In this document: positions 40,790 to 49,998 of the stretch, in pieces
Layout of the letters: each line of letters opens with the position of its first letter
Position numbering within the stretch: position 1 is the first letter of the stretch
Assembly: GCF_014863605.1 (NCBI RefSeq)
Contig: NZ_CP062252.1
Location: 5,557,501 to 5,621,500, forward strand
DNA length: 64,000 nucleotides
Direction of reading: 5' to 3'
DNA from: Pseudomonas allokribbensis
GTDB taxonomy: Bacteria > Pseudomonadota > Gammaproteobacteria > Pseudomonadales > Pseudomonadaceae
The notes under the pieces: generated by a model
Seen by the model: the letters and a program-made list of their open reading frames with translations, nothing else
What the model was told of the DNA's origin: nothing
The model's database searches: none
Made by a program: the position numbers and the translations under genes

Positions 40790-41042
40790 ACGAGTAACTC
40801 CTGTTTTTCTGGAAAGTCTGCTGCGTGTCTTGTCAGCAGGGTTACTGGAGATATTGCGAACGCTGTGCCAAGTCTTCAAAAGACGATAATTCTTTATAAA
40901 TCAACAAGTTATAAATCATGAACATTTTCGGAATCATGCAAATTGCATGACGTTCGAATTATCTGCATGCAAGTTGCGGCTTTTGGAAAAGTTCCTAACA
41001 CGCTGAAATGATTGAAGCTTTTGTGAAGTGCCGGGCAAAAGA
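40790..41042. promoter_or_regulatory. AT-rich region upstream of the BON-domain gene with a perfect inverted repeat
   Basis: About 250 bases, strikingly AT-rich at 40880-40965 for this genome. TCATGCAA-A-TTGCATGA at 40934-40950 is a perfect inverted repeat with 8-base arms and a one-base centre. A second related GCATGC lies at 40965-40970. It looks like a transcription-factor operator, but I cannot name the factor. Confidence 0.5.
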
Positions 41043-41067
41043 AAATGCCCCGCAAAGCGGAGCATTT
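41043..41067 (-). terminator. pilA terminator
   Basis: On the minus strand AAATGCTCCGC, loop TTT and GCGGGGCATTT form an 11-base stem with one mismatch (41043-41067), followed by TTTTCTTTT. It lies 20 bases after the pilA stop. Confidence 0.85.
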
Positions 41068-41087
41068 CATGATGCGTGGCTAGCCGG

Positions 41088-41528
41088 TCAGGCACCGCTG
41101 CCCGGGCAACCTTTAGGCGCGTAGTCCGGGTTGACCGTGGATGCGCAACTCCAGACACCGGCGGTGTTGCCGGTAGCAGCACCCGTGCGGGAGAGCGTGA
41201 TGGTCTTGCCCAGTACCGGGCCTGGTGCGTTGACCAGCGTGCAGGTGATCGTGCCGGCGCCTGTCGAAGCCGTGCCCGACGCCGCCAACGTGCAGTTGGA
41301 GGTGGTGGCTGCCGCGTTACCGGCCACCAGCAACAGGGTCGGGTCGGTACCTTGATTAATGGTGTCCTCGAACGGCACTTTGAGTGCGCTGATTTCCGCC
41401 AGCCCTGCCGTCACCTTCGACCGTGCCTGGTACTTGGTGTATTGCGGCAACGCGATGGTGGCCAGAATGCCGATGATCGCCACGACGATCAGCAGCTCGA
41501 TCAGAGTGAAACCTTGTTGTTTCTTCAT
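41088..41528 (-). CDS. pilA: Type IV major pilin PilA
   Basis: A 146-residue prepilin. The start at 41528 gives a six-residue leader MKKQQG before the PilD cleavage site G/FTLIELLIVVAIIGILATIALP, with Glu at mature position 5. The N-terminal helix is followed by a globular domain. Four cysteines are visible, the last pair (WSCASTVNPDYAPKGC) forming the usual C-terminal disulfide loop. A sigma-54 promoter lies 50-65 bases upstream, and pilS-pilR near 59-62 kb are the expected regulators. It is divergent from pilB. Confidence 0.95.
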   Translation of the reverse strand: MKKQQGFTLIELLIVVAIIGILATIALPQYTKYQARSKVTAGLAEISALKVPFEDTINQGTDPTLLLVAGNAAATTSNCTLAASGTASTGAGTITCTLVNAPGPVLGKTITLSRTGAATGNTAGVWSCASTVNPDYAPKGCPGSGA

Positions 41529-41576
41529 AGACACGCTCCATGCATGAGTCGGAATCTCATGATCTGAACAGGACTC

Positions 41577-41593
41577 AGCACAGCCCGTGCCAA
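41577..41593 (-). promoter_or_regulatory. Sigma-54 promoter of pilA
   Basis: Minus strand TTGGCACGGGCTGTGCT: GG at 41590-41591 and GC at 41578-41579, 10 bases between them, matching the -24/-12 consensus. The start is predicted near 41566, about 38 bases before the ATG. PilR is the expected activator. Confidence 0.88.
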
Positions 41594-41754
41594 GGCGCCC
41601 GCACCCGCGCAGGCTGGGCGCGATCACGCTATCGCGGCGTTTCCTACAACCTGTAACCGCACTATCTGACACTTTTTGTCACCTGCACCGAGGCGGTTTG
41701 GCGCTGTCACTTGACTAGGCTATAAGTCATGAACTGTCTGCATCCGGGATTCCC

Positions 41755-43455
41755 ATGAATGACATCGCTCTGAGCGGTCTGGCCAAGCAATTGGTACAGG
41801 CCGAACTGCTCACGGAAAAAAGCGCCCAGCAAGCCTGGCAGCAGGCCCAGCGCAATCGTCTGTCGCTGGTCAGCTATCTGGTACAGAACAAACTGGTGAA
41901 GAGTTCGCAGGTTGCCGAGATCGCCTCGGAGCATTTCGGCATGGCGTTCCTCGACCTCAACTGCCTGGACAAGGAAACCCAGCCCAAGGGCCTGGTCAGC
42001 GAAAAACTGGTGCGCCAGCACCACGCGCTGCCCCTGTGGCGGCGCGGCAACAAGCTGTTTGTGGGGATCTCCGACCCGAGCAATCATCAGGCAATCAACG
42101 ATATTCAGTTCAGCACCGGGCTGACCACCGAAGCGATTCTGGTGGAAGACGACAAGCTCACCGACGCCATCGAGAAGTTCTTCGACACCCACGCCTCCGG
42201 CCTGGAAGACATGGCCGATGTCGACCTCGACGGGCTGGACGTCGAGTCCATCGATGACAGCAAGCAGGACGCCATCGGTGGGCTGGACGCCGACGACGCG
42301 CCGGTGGTGCGCTTCGTCCACAAGATGCTGCTGGACGCGATCAAGAGCGGTTCTTCCGACCTGCACTTCGAACCCTACGAAAAAAACTACCGGGTGCGCG
42401 TACGTACCGACGGCATCCTGCGCGAAGTGGCCAAGCCGCCGATTCAACTGGCCGGGCGCATTGCCGCACGCCTGAAGGTCATGGCCAGCCTCGACATTTC
42501 GGAACGCCGCAAACCTCAGGACGGGCGACTGAAGATGCGCCTGTCCAAGAGCAAGTCGATCGATTTCCGGGTCAACACCTTGCCGACCCTGTGGGGCGAG
42601 AAAGTGGTGATCCGGATCCTCGACCCCTCCAGCGCGCAGATAGGCATCGACGCCCTCGGCTACGAGCCGGAGCAGAAAGACCTGTACCTCGCTGCCCTGA
42701 AGCAACCACAAGGTATGATCCTGGTCACCGGTCCCACCGGTTCCGGCAAGACCGTGTCGCTGTACACCGGGCTCAACATTCTCAATACCGTCGACATCAA
42801 CATCTCCACTGCCGAAGACCCGGTGGAGATCAACATGGAAGGCATCAATCAGGTCAACGTCAATCCTAAGCAGGGGCTGGACTTCGCCCAGGCCCTGCGC
42901 TCGTTCCTGCGCCAGGACCCGGACGTGATCATGGTCGGTGAGATCCGCGATCTCGAGACTGCGGAAATCGCCATCAAGGCAGCGCAGACCGGTCACCTTG
43001 TGCTCTCCACGCTGCACACCAACAGCGCCGCCGAGACACTCACCCGCTTGCACAACATGGGCATTCCCGGCTTCAACATCGCCACGTCGGTCAGCCTGAT
43101 CATCGCCCAGCGTCTGGCGCGAAAACTCTGCAGCCACTGCAAAAAGCCCATCGAGATTCCCCGCGAAACCTTGCTCAAGGAAGGTTTTCCCGAGGAACGC
43201 ATCGGCAGTTTCACGATCTATGAGCCCGCCGGTTGCGATCAATGCAACGGCGGCTACAAGGGACGCACCGGGATTTATGAAGTGGTGAAAAACACCCCCG
43301 AGCTGCAACGGCTGATCATGGCCGAGGGCAACTCATTGGAAATCGACAGCCAGATGCGCCTGGACGGCTTCAACGACCTGCGCACCTCGGGACTGATCAA
43401 GGCGATGCAAGGCATCACCAGCCTTGAAGAAATCAACCGGGTCACCAAGGACTGA
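41755..43455 (+). CDS. pilB: Type IV pilus assembly ATPase PilB
   Basis: A 566-residue hexameric motor driving pilus extension. It has an N-terminal MshEN/GSPII_E_N domain (about 1-150) and a C-terminal GspE ATPase with Walker A GPTGSGKT, Asp box, Walker B and His box (RSFLRQDPDVIMVGEIRDLET). A zinc-binding tetracysteine is present (CSHCKKP ... CDQCNGGYKGRTG). It is first in pilB-pilC-pilD-coaE-yacG, divergent from pilA, with 2 bases to pilC. Confidence 0.97.
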   Translation: MNDIALSGLAKQLVQAELLTEKSAQQAWQQAQRNRLSLVSYLVQNKLVKSSQVAEIASEHFGMAFLDLNCLDKETQPKGLVSEKLVRQHHALPLWRRGNKLFVGISDPSNHQAINDIQFSTGLTTEAILVEDDKLTDAIEKFFDTHASGLEDMADVDLDGLDVESIDDSKQDAIGGLDADDAPVVRFVHKMLLDAIKSGSSDLHFEPYEKNYRVRVRTDGILREVAKPPIQLAGRIAARLKVMASLDISERRKPQDGRLKMRLSKSKSIDFRVNTLPTLWGEKVVIRILDPSSAQIGIDALGYEPEQKDLYLAALKQPQGMILVTGPTGSGKTVSLYTGLNILNTVDINISTAEDPVEINMEGINQVNVNPKQGLDFAQALRSFLRQDPDVIMVGEIRDLETAEIAIKAAQTGHLVLSTLHTNSAAETLTRLHNMGIPGFNIATSVSLIIAQRLARKLCSHCKKPIEIPRETLLKEGFPEERIGSFTIYEPAGCDQCNGGYKGRTGIYEVVKNTPELQRLIMAEGNSLEIDSQMRLDGFNDLRTSGLIKAMQGITSLEEINRVTKD

Positions 43456-43457
43456 AC

Positions 43458-44675
43458 ATGGCCGTCAAGGCAGCGAAAATCAGCGTCTATGCCTGGGAAG
43501 GCACGGACAAGAAAGGCAGCAGGATCACCGGCGAGTTGAGCGGACAAAACCCCGCGCTGATCAAGGCACAGTTGCGCAAGCAGGGCATCAACCCCGGCAA
43601 GGTGCGCAAGAAATCCGCGTCGTTGCTGAATTTCGGCAAACGCATCAAGCCGCTGGACATCGCCCTCTTCACCCGGCAGATGGCAACCATGATGAAGGCC
43701 GGCGTGCCGTTGCTGCAGTCGTTCGACATCATCGGCGAAGGTTTTGAAAACCCGGCGATGCGCAAACTGGTGGACGAGGTGAAACAGGAAGTCGCCGCCG
43801 GTAACAGCTTCGCCGCAGCCCTGCGCAAGAAACCGCAATACTTCGACGAGTTGTACTGCAACCTGGTCGATGCCGGCGAGCAATCCGGCGCCCTCGATAC
43901 CCTTTTGGAACGCGTAGCGACCTACAAGGAAAAGAGCGAAAGCCTCAAGGCCAAGATCAAGAAAGCCATGACCTACCCCACCGCCGTGATCCTGGTGGCG
44001 GCGGTCGTCACCGGGATTCTGCTGGTGAAAGTGGTGCCGCAGTTCCAGTCGGTGTTTTCCGGATTCGGCGCCGAACTGCCAGCGTTCACCCTGATGGTGA
44101 TCGGCCTCTCGGAGTTCATGCAGCAATGGTGGTGGGCGATTCTCGGCGCGCTGGTCGCAGCGTTTTTCGGCACCCGCCATGCCCTGAAGAAATCCCAGGC
44201 CCTGCGTGACCGGCGTGATGCCTGGCTGCTGAAACTGCCGCTGGTGGGCACCATGATGTACAAGTCCGCCGTGGCCCGTTTCGCCCGAACCCTGTCGACC
44301 ACGTTTGCCGCCGGCGTGCCGCTGGTCGAAGCGCTGGACTCGGTTGCCGGGGCCACCGGCAACGTGGTGTTCAAACGTGCGGTGCTGCGCATTCGCCAGG
44401 ACGTGGCCACCGGCATGCAGTTGAACTTTTCGATGCGCACCACCGGAATCTTTCCGAACATGGCCGTGCAGATGACCGCCATCGGCGAAGAGTCCGGCGC
44501 CCTGGACGATATGCTCGACAAGGTTGCCGGGTTCTACGAGGAAGAAGTGGATAACATGGTCGACAACCTCACCAGCCTGATGGAGCCTTTCGTCATGGTG
44601 GTACTCGGGGTGATCGTCGGCGGACTGGTCGTGGCCATGTACCTGCCGATCTTCCAACTCGGCTCAGCGATCTGA
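43458..44675 (+). CDS. pilC: Type IV pilus inner-membrane platform protein PilC
   Basis: A 405-residue T2SSF-family protein. Two repeated cytoplasmic domains (about 70-195 and 275-400) and three membrane segments are visible (near 170-195, 220-240, 375-400). Family motifs are present: FTRQMATMMKAGVPLLQSFDII and FARTLSTTFAAGVPLVEALDSVAGATGN. It couples PilB rotation to pilin insertion. It starts 2 bases after pilB. Confidence 0.97.
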   Translation: MAVKAAKISVYAWEGTDKKGSRITGELSGQNPALIKAQLRKQGINPGKVRKKSASLLNFGKRIKPLDIALFTRQMATMMKAGVPLLQSFDIIGEGFENPAMRKLVDEVKQEVAAGNSFAAALRKKPQYFDELYCNLVDAGEQSGALDTLLERVATYKEKSESLKAKIKKAMTYPTAVILVAAVVTGILLVKVVPQFQSVFSGFGAELPAFTLMVIGLSEFMQQWWWAILGALVAAFFGTRHALKKSQALRDRRDAWLLKLPLVGTMMYKSAVARFARTLSTTFAAGVPLVEALDSVAGATGNVVFKRAVLRIRQDVATGMQLNFSMRTTGIFPNMAVQMTAIGEESGALDDMLDKVAGFYEEEVDNMVDNLTSLMEPFVMVVLGVIVGGLVVAMYLPIFQLGSAI

Positions 44676-44676
44676 C

Positions 44677-45549
44677 ATGCCCATCGACGAACTCTTCGCC
44701 CTCTATCCGCTGGCCTTTGTCTTCACCGCTCTGGTGCTCGGACTGGTGGTCGGAAGCTTCCTCAATGTCGTGATCTGGCGCCTGCCGAAAATGCTCGAAC
44801 GCGAATGGCGCCAGCAGGCCCACGACGTGCTCGGGCTGCCCGTCGAAACGCCGCTGCCGGTCTACAATCTGATGCTGCCGCACTCGCAGTGCCCGCATTG
44901 CGCCCACCGCATTCGTGCGTGGGAAAACATTCCGCTGCTCAGCTACCTGTTTTTGCGCGGCCGCTGCTCGTCATGCGCGGCGCCGATCAGCAAGCGTTAT
45001 CCGTTGACCGAACTGGCCTGCGGCGTGCTGTCGGCGTTCATCGCCTGGCATATGGGTTTTGGCTGGCCGGCCTGTCTGATGATCGTCCTGACCTGGGGCT
45101 TGCTGGCGATGAGTCTGATCGACACCGAGCATCAGCTGTTGCCCGATGTACTGGTGCTGCCGCTGCTGTGGCTGGGATTGATCGTCAACAGCTTCGGCCT
45201 GTTCGTCTCGCTGCACGACGCGTTGTGGGGGGCAGTGGCCGGTTATATGGCGCTGTGGTCGGTGTTCTGGCTGTTCAAGCTGCTCACCGGCAAGGACGGC
45301 ATCGGTCACGGTGATTTCAAGTTGCTGGCATTGCTCGGGGCCTGGGGTGGCTGGCAGATTCTGCCGCTGACCATCCTGCTGTCCTCGCTGGTGGGCGCCG
45401 TGCTCGGGGTGATTATGCTCAAGCTGCGCGACCAGAAAACCTCGACGCCAATCCCCTTCGGGCCGTATCTGGCAATTGCCGGCTGGATTGCCTTGCTCTG
45501 GGGTGGTCAAATAACCGACTTCTATTGGCAGTTTGTCGGTTTGAAATGA
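44677..45549 (+). CDS. pilD: Prepilin peptidase/N-methyltransferase PilD
   Basis: A 290-residue polytopic aspartyl protease that cleaves and N-methylates prepilins such as PilA and PilE of this window. The N-terminal methylase region holds two CxxC pairs (CPHC and CSSC). The catalytic aspartates are in [12 protein letters not shown] and in [17 protein letters not shown] (the GxGD site). About eight helices are visible. Its stop overlaps the coaE start (ATGA). Confidence 0.97.
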   Translation: MPIDELFALYPLAFVFTALVLGLVVGSFLNVVIWRLPKMLEREWRQQAHDVLGLPVETPLPVYNLMLPHSQCPHCAHRIRAWENIPLLSYLFLRGRCSSCAAPISKRYPLTELACGVLSAFIAWHMGFGWPACLMIVLTWGLLAMSLIDTEHQLLPDVLVLPLLWLGLIVNSFGLFVSLHDALWGAVAGYMALWSVFWLFKLLTGKDGIGHGDFKLLALLGAWGGWQILPLTILLSSLVGAVLGVIMLKLRDQKTSTPIPFGPYLAIAGWIALLWGGQITDFYWQFVGLK

Positions 45550-46169
45550 ATACCCCTGTGGAAAAACCCTGGATTCTCGGCCTGACCGGCGGCATCGGCA
45601 GCGGCAAAAGCGCAGCCGCCCAGCACTTCATCGACCTCGGCATCCATGTGGTGGACGCCGATCATGCGGCACGCTGGGTGGTTGAGCCGGGGCGCCCGGC
45701 GCTGGCAAAAATCGCCGAGCACTTCGGTCCGGATGTCCTGCAGGCCGATGGCACGCTGGATCGCGCAGCGTTGCGCAAGCTGATCTTCGAAGTACCGGAG
45801 CAACGCCGCTGGCTCGAAGCGCTGTTGCATCCGCTGATCGCCGAGGAAATCGCCCATCACCTGGCGCTGGCAAAATCGCCTTACGCGATTCTGGTTTCGC
45901 CGCTGTTGATCGAGTCCGGACAGTACGCGATGACCCAGCGGATCCTGGTGATCGATGCTCCGCAGCAACTGCAGATCGAACGCACCTTGCAGCGTGACCA
46001 GACCAGCGAACAGCAGGTCCAGGCGATCCTCAAGGCTCAATCCAGCCGCGAAGACCGCGTCAGCCGCGCCGACGATGTGGTGGTCAACGACCGCGACCTC
46101 GCCTGGCTGCACGGCGAGGTCGAGCGCCTGCATCACTTTTACCTGACTTTATCTGGAGGCCAGTCATGA
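45546..46169 (+). CDS. coaE: Dephospho-CoA kinase
   Basis: A 207-residue P-loop kinase for the last step of coenzyme A synthesis. Walker A is [11 protein letters not shown] near residues 12-22; the lid and acceptor regions ([21 protein letters not shown]) match CoaE. The start at 45546 overlaps the pilD stop by 4 bases; an in-frame start 7 codons earlier lies inside pilD. It completes the CoA route begun by panB-panC. It overlaps yacG by 4 bases. Confidence 0.96.
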   Translation: MNTPVEKPWILGLTGGIGSGKSAAAQHFIDLGIHVVDADHAARWVVEPGRPALAKIAEHFGPDVLQADGTLDRAALRKLIFEVPEQRRWLEALLHPLIAEEIAHHLALAKSPYAILVSPLLIESGQYAMTQRILVIDAPQQLQIERTLQRDQTSEQQVQAILKAQSSREDRVSRADDVVVNDRDLAWLHGEVERLHHFYLTLSGGQS

Positions 46170-46366
46170 GCCCGATCCCGACCGTTGAATGCCCGACCTG
46201 CGGCGCCCCGGTGGAATTCACCCCCGAGAACAAATTCCGGCCGTTCTGCTCGGACCGCTGCAAACTGATCGACCTCGGCGCCTGGGCGTCGGAAGAACAC
46301 AAGATCCCGGTCGCCCCGGATGCCGAGGACGAACTGTTTTCCGGCGACTTCGACCAGCGCCACTGA
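46166..46366 (+). CDS. yacG: DNA gyrase inhibitor YacG
   Basis: A 66-residue zinc protein of the YacG family. The zinc ligands are C-x2-C in [10 protein letters not shown] and C-x3-C in [13 protein letters not shown], and the acidic C-terminal tail ([13 protein letters not shown]) is typical. In E. coli it binds GyrB and blocks DNA binding. It starts at the ATGA overlap with coaE; this pilD-coaE-yacG order is common in gammaproteobacteria. Confidence 0.95.
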   Translation: MSPIPTVECPTCGAPVEFTPENKFRPFCSDRCKLIDLGAWASEEHKIPVAPDAEDELFSGDFDQRH

Positions 46367-46374
46367 TCCTCTGA

Positions 46375-46590
46375 TCAGGGCCGCATGAAGCCGTAGTCCT
46401 GATTGTCGTCGAGGTTTTCTGCCAGAAAGCGCAACTCGTCGGCCAGGTCTTCGGCGTTGCGCACCGCCTTGCTCTGCTGCACCACGGCACTGAGCAAGGC
46501 GCGCAGACTCAATCCAGGATCGAAGCCTACCTCCTGCGCCATCTCCAGACTTTGCCGGGTTTCCTGCCTCGCCCACTCGTAAACACTCAT
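46375..46590 (-). CDS. Small conserved hypothetical protein
   Basis: A 71-residue acidic helical protein starting MSVYEWARQETRQSLEMAQE at 46590, with AGGAG 7 bases upstream. There are no cysteines and no membrane segment. The C-terminus ends LDDNQDYGFMRP. It is convergent with yacG (8 bases apart) and 65 bases downstream of the CbiM-like permease on the same strand. I recall an uncharacterised gene at this position in P. aeruginosa. Function unknown. Confidence 0.75.
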   Translation of the reverse strand: MSVYEWARQETRQSLEMAQEVGFDPGLSLRALLSAVVQQSKAVRNAEDLADELRFLAENLDDNQDYGFMRP

Positions 46591-46655
46591 GCCGCTGCTC
46601 CTGAAGGGATTTGGCCGAGCATGAAATGCCGCGCACGGGGTGGATTTGATGTGGA

Positions 46656-47345
46656 TCAAGACTTGGGATCGTCGTCCTTCCAGGGCGCCGAAAGGTAGCG
46701 GGTGCGGTTGAAGGTCTCCAGCCATTCCGGGCAGAACACCACCAGCGCACTGATCACCATGCCGTTGATGAACGCTTCCGGAAAAATCAGCAGCCACAGG
46801 TAACCGATGAAATCTTCCAGCCATTCGGGCATGGCGAAGAGGCCGTCGTACCAGAGCAAGGTCAGGCTCAGCACCAGGCATGACAGCGCCGACAAGGCCG
46901 CCGCGAAGAAGCCAGAGCAAAAGATATACACAAACGGATTACGCGGTTGCGCCCGCTCGACCAGGATCGCCACGCCCTCGGTGATCAGCACCGGCAGCAG
47001 GATCAGCAACGCGCCGTTGACTCCGACCGCCGCCAGATCCTGGCGTCCCAGCAGGACCAGCCCGATCTGCGCCACCAGCCCGCCCACAATCGCCAACGGC
47101 CAGTCGAGCAGCAACGTCACGGCGGTCATGCCAATGAAGTGATACGACACACCCGTGTCGAAATCCCTGCGCACCATCCACAACAGAAACAGCGCGAACA
47201 CGGTGCCGAACAGCAAGTGCTGACGACGGCTGTCGCTGAACAACTCGACCCACGGCGCGCGGCAAATCGCCCAGAGCAGCACCGGCAGGTAAATCAGCCA
47301 GCCGAGGGTCAGACTTGTCGATGACAGCAGTTCTGCACCGATCAT
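46656..47345 (-). CDS. CbiM-like energy-coupling-factor transporter permease
   Basis: A 229-residue membrane protein of about six to seven helices, starting MIGAELLSS. The region VSYHFIGMTAVTLLLDWPLAIVGG resembles the CbiM/NikM S-component family, which binds cobalt or nickel, although the classical family begins with an N-terminal MHI... metal-binding sequence. That motif is not evident here. No CbiN, CbiQ or CbiO partner is nearby, so its substrate and coupling are unknown. An upstream in-frame start at 47438 lacks support. Confidence 0.75.
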   Translation of the reverse strand: MIGAELLSSTSLTLGWLIYLPVLLWAICRAPWVELFSDSRRQHLLFGTVFALFLLWMVRRDFDTGVSYHFIGMTAVTLLLDWPLAIVGGLVAQIGLVLLGRQDLAAVGVNGALLILLPVLITEGVAILVERAQPRNPFVYIFCSGFFAAALSALSCLVLSLTLLWYDGLFAMPEWLEDFIGYLWLLIFPEAFINGMVISALVVFCPEWLETFNRTRYLSAPWKDDDPKS

Positions 47346-47478
47346 GATCCCATCACCTTCATTCGCACCGCAGACTCCTTTGATTGGCGCTCCTGTGTCG
47401 AAGTTTACACCGCCACCTTGGTGAAACTGCCGATGCAAAGCTTTCTGCTTGTCGCAATTGAACGCTAAGCTTGGGCCT

Positions 47479-48105
47479 ATGGATGACTCAGATTATTTAC
47501 GCCTGCTGACCATCGCGGCCGAGCAAGCCAACGCGTTCCTGTCCAATGCCCGCAAATGGGAGCGTGAGCGTTGGGTCTGCCAGCGCCTGCTGCAAGGCCT
47601 GAATATTCCGTATCGCGCCGACGAATTCGCCCCGGCCGGCGAGCCACCGGACGTGTTGTTTCGCGATGCCAACTTCGAGGTGTTTTTCGTCCTCGACGAA
47701 GGCCGCCGCCTCAACGATGAATGGCGCGATGAGCTGCAACGTCGACGCAGTGCATTTTCCCTGAGCCAACTGGTGCGCCGCGAGGCCAAGCCACGGCGGA
47801 TTCCGGCCAACGAGTTTCTGCTCAGGCTGGCGCCGACCTTGCGCAAGAAAGCGCACAACTACAAGGAACGCGGCATGGACCTGGGCGAACTGGACATCAT
47901 CGCCTTCGCCAGCCTCAAGCGCGAAGTGCTCGACCTCAACAGCCACTTTCCTCCGCCCACCGAATATTTGCGACAGGGCTGGCGCTCGCTGTCACTGGTC
48001 GGACCGACGTTCGCCCGCGTCTTGTTCGCCCACCCCGATGCACCGGATTTCCTGCGCAGCAACCTGGGTCGCAGCATCGTGTTCGATGTCGGGATCAGCC
48101 TGTAA
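47479..48105 (+). CDS. DUF1780 domain-containing protein
   Basis: A 208-residue cytoplasmic protein of the Pseudomonas DUF1780 family, starting MDDSDYLRLLTIAAEQANAF. The pattern PPDVLFRDANFEVFFVLDEGRR has the look of a PD-(D/E)XK endonuclease-like core, as suggested for the P. aeruginosa homologue. Lysine-rich KPRRIPANEFLLRLAP follows. Activity is unproven. It is monocistronic, with a poor Shine-Dalgarno (TTGGG). Confidence 0.75.
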   Translation: MDDSDYLRLLTIAAEQANAFLSNARKWERERWVCQRLLQGLNIPYRADEFAPAGEPPDVLFRDANFEVFFVLDEGRRLNDEWRDELQRRRSAFSLSQLVRREAKPRRIPANEFLLRLAPTLRKKAHNYKERGMDLGELDIIAFASLKREVLDLNSHFPPPTEYLRQGWRSLSLVGPTFARVLFAHPDAPDFLRSNLGRSIVFDVGISL

Positions 48106-48249
48106 TCCCTAAGCAGGATGGCGCAAACACTGGCCGGATGTTACAAAAGCGCAATCATTCGCCCGGATGACATGCGCCGTTCAACGCTCGCAGGCAAACC
48201 GCTGTAACGTCTGCGCATTCAGCAACGTCTATCCCTGACGAGGCCTCAT

Positions 48250-48423
48250 ATGACCAGCCGCCTGAACCCCGATGACCAGAAGCATGTCGAAGAGTACCTG
48301 CAGTTGTCCCAACACCGTGTCGAGCGCCGGCCATTCCGGCCGTGGATGCTCCTGGTGGTGGTGCTGGCAGTGACCATTGGTCTGGGCCTGTTGAGCCGAT
48401 TTATCAGTTACCTGACGCTATGA
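48250..48423 (+). CDS. Small single-span membrane protein (DUF3094-like)
   Basis: A 57-residue protein beginning MTSRLNPDDQKHVEEYLQLS. Its charged N-terminal half and one transmembrane helix (about residues 32-50, MLLVVVLAVTIGLGLL) match the short DUF3094 family found before ndh in pseudomonads. GACGAGG lies 4-5 bases before the ATG. It is 63 bases upstream of ndh, suggesting a shared transcript and possibly a membrane-anchoring or respiratory role; that role is inference. Confidence 0.72.
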   Translation: MTSRLNPDDQKHVEEYLQLSQHRVERRPFRPWMLLVVVLAVTIGLGLLSRFISYLTL

Positions 48424-48486
48424 GCTGCATCGCGCTCGCTCGGGTAACCGCACCGATTTCCTTTAAAAACCTTGCGAGCTATTCCC

Positions 48487-49785
48487 ATGTCCCATCGTAT
48501 TGTCATTGTCGGCGGCGGCGCCGGCGGTCTGGAGTTGGCTACCCGTCTGGGTAAGACTCTGGGTAAACGCGGCACTGCCAGCATCATGCTGGTCGACGCG
48601 AACCTCACGCACATCTGGAAACCGCTGTTGCACGAAGTGGCCGCCGGATCGCTGAACTCCTCCGAAGACGAACTCAACTATGTCGCCCAGGCCAAATGGA
48701 ACCACTTCGAGTTCCAGCTGGGGCGCATGAGCGGGCTCGATCGTGAGCAGAAGAAGATTCAGCTCGCCGCCACCTACGACGAAAACGGCGTGGAACTGGT
48801 TCCGGCGCGGGAAGTGCCTTATGACTCGCTGGTGATCTCGGTCGGCAGCACCACCAACGATTTCGGTACCCAGGGCGCAGCGCAGCACTGCCTGTTCCTC
48901 GACACCCGCAAACAGGCCGAGCGTTTCCACCAGCAATTGCTCAATCACTATCTGCGTGCTCACGCCGGGCAAACCGATGTGGTCCAGCAGATCAGCGTGG
49001 CCATCGTCGGCGCCGGCGCCACGGGCGTCGAACTGGCGGCCGAGCTGCACAACGCCGCTCATGAGCTGGCGGCCTACGGTCTGGACCGGATCAAACCGGA
49101 AAACATGCACATCACCCTGATCGAAGCCGGGCCACGGGTGCTGCCAGCCCTGCCGGAGCGTATCAGCGGGCCGGTGCACAAGACCCTGGAAAAACTCGGG
49201 GTCAATGTGATGACCAACGCGTCGGTCAGCCAGGTCACCGCCGACAGCCTGATCACCGCCGATGGCAACGAGATCAAGGCCAGCCTGAAAGTCTGGGCTG
49301 CCGGGATCCGCGCGCCGGGTTTCCTTAAGGACATCGATGGCCTGGAAACCAACCGCATCAACCAGCTGCAAGTGCTGCCGACCTTGCAGACCACCCGCGA
49401 CGAAAACATTTTCGCCTTCGGTGACTGCGCCGCCTGCCCGCAACCGGGCTCGGATCGCAACGTTCCGCCACGGGCCCAGGCTGCGCACCAACAGGCGTCG
49501 TTGCTGGCCAAGTCGCTGAAACTGCGGATCGAAGGCAAGACCCTGCCGGAGTACAAGTACACCGACTACGGCTCGCTGATTTCGCTGTCGCGTTTTTCGG
49601 CTGTGGGTAACTTGATGGGCAACCTGACCGGCAGCGTGATGCTCGAAGGCTGGCTGGCGCGGATGTTTTACGTGTCGCTGTACCGCATGCACCAGATGGC
49701 GCTGTACGGCCCGTTCCGCACGGCGATGCTGATGCTGGGCAGCAAGATCGGACGCGGCACCGAGCCACGTCTGAAGCTGCACTGA
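48487..49785 (+). CDS. ndh: Type II NADH dehydrogenase
   Basis: A 432-residue FAD flavoprotein that oxidises NADH and reduces quinone without pumping protons. Two dinucleotide folds are visible: the FAD site GGGAGGLELATRLG near residues 9-22 and the NADH site GAGATGVELAAEL near 176-188. The motif IFAFGDCAACPQPG binds FAD. The C-terminal amphipathic segment (LARMFYVSLYRMHQMAL) anchors it to the membrane. The ATG at 48487 has only a weak GCGAG upstream. Confidence 0.94.
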   Translation: MSHRIVIVGGGAGGLELATRLGKTLGKRGTASIMLVDANLTHIWKPLLHEVAAGSLNSSEDELNYVAQAKWNHFEFQLGRMSGLDREQKKIQLAATYDENGVELVPAREVPYDSLVISVGSTTNDFGTQGAAQHCLFLDTRKQAERFHQQLLNHYLRAHAGQTDVVQQISVAIVGAGATGVELAAELHNAAHELAAYGLDRIKPENMHITLIEAGPRVLPALPERISGPVHKTLEKLGVNVMTNASVSQVTADSLITADGNEIKASLKVWAAGIRAPGFLKDIDGLETNRINQLQVLPTLQTTRDENIFAFGDCAACPQPGSDRNVPPRAQAAHQQASLLAKSLKLRIEGKTLPEYKYTDYGSLISLSRFSAVGNLMGNLTGSVMLEGWLARMFYVSLYRMHQMALYGPFRTAMLMLGSKIGRGTEPRLKLH

Positions 49786-49794
49786 TGTAAAACG

Positions 49795-49824
49795 CTGTGG
49801 GGGCGGGCCTGCTCGCTCCCACAG
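49795..49824 (+). repeat. REP element after ndh
   Basis: CTGTGGG (49795-49801) pairs with CCCACAG (49818-49824) around GGCGGGCCTGCTCGCT. This is the common P. fluorescens-group extragenic palindrome with the GGGCCTGCTCGC core. It probably stabilises or ends the ndh transcript. Confidence 0.8.
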
Positions 49825-49998
49825 GGTTTTGTCTTTTACTGTATCTGCCCGCGCTTTCCTCACCTTCGCTTACAAACGCCCCCGCTCCTCGACACAGACG
49901 CGATACACCGCCACCGCTTAATGGCCACACCCGAGCACACCTGCTCCGGCTGATCGCCCTTAACGTGTGGTTGCGCAGTGCAACCGAAGGAGAATGAA

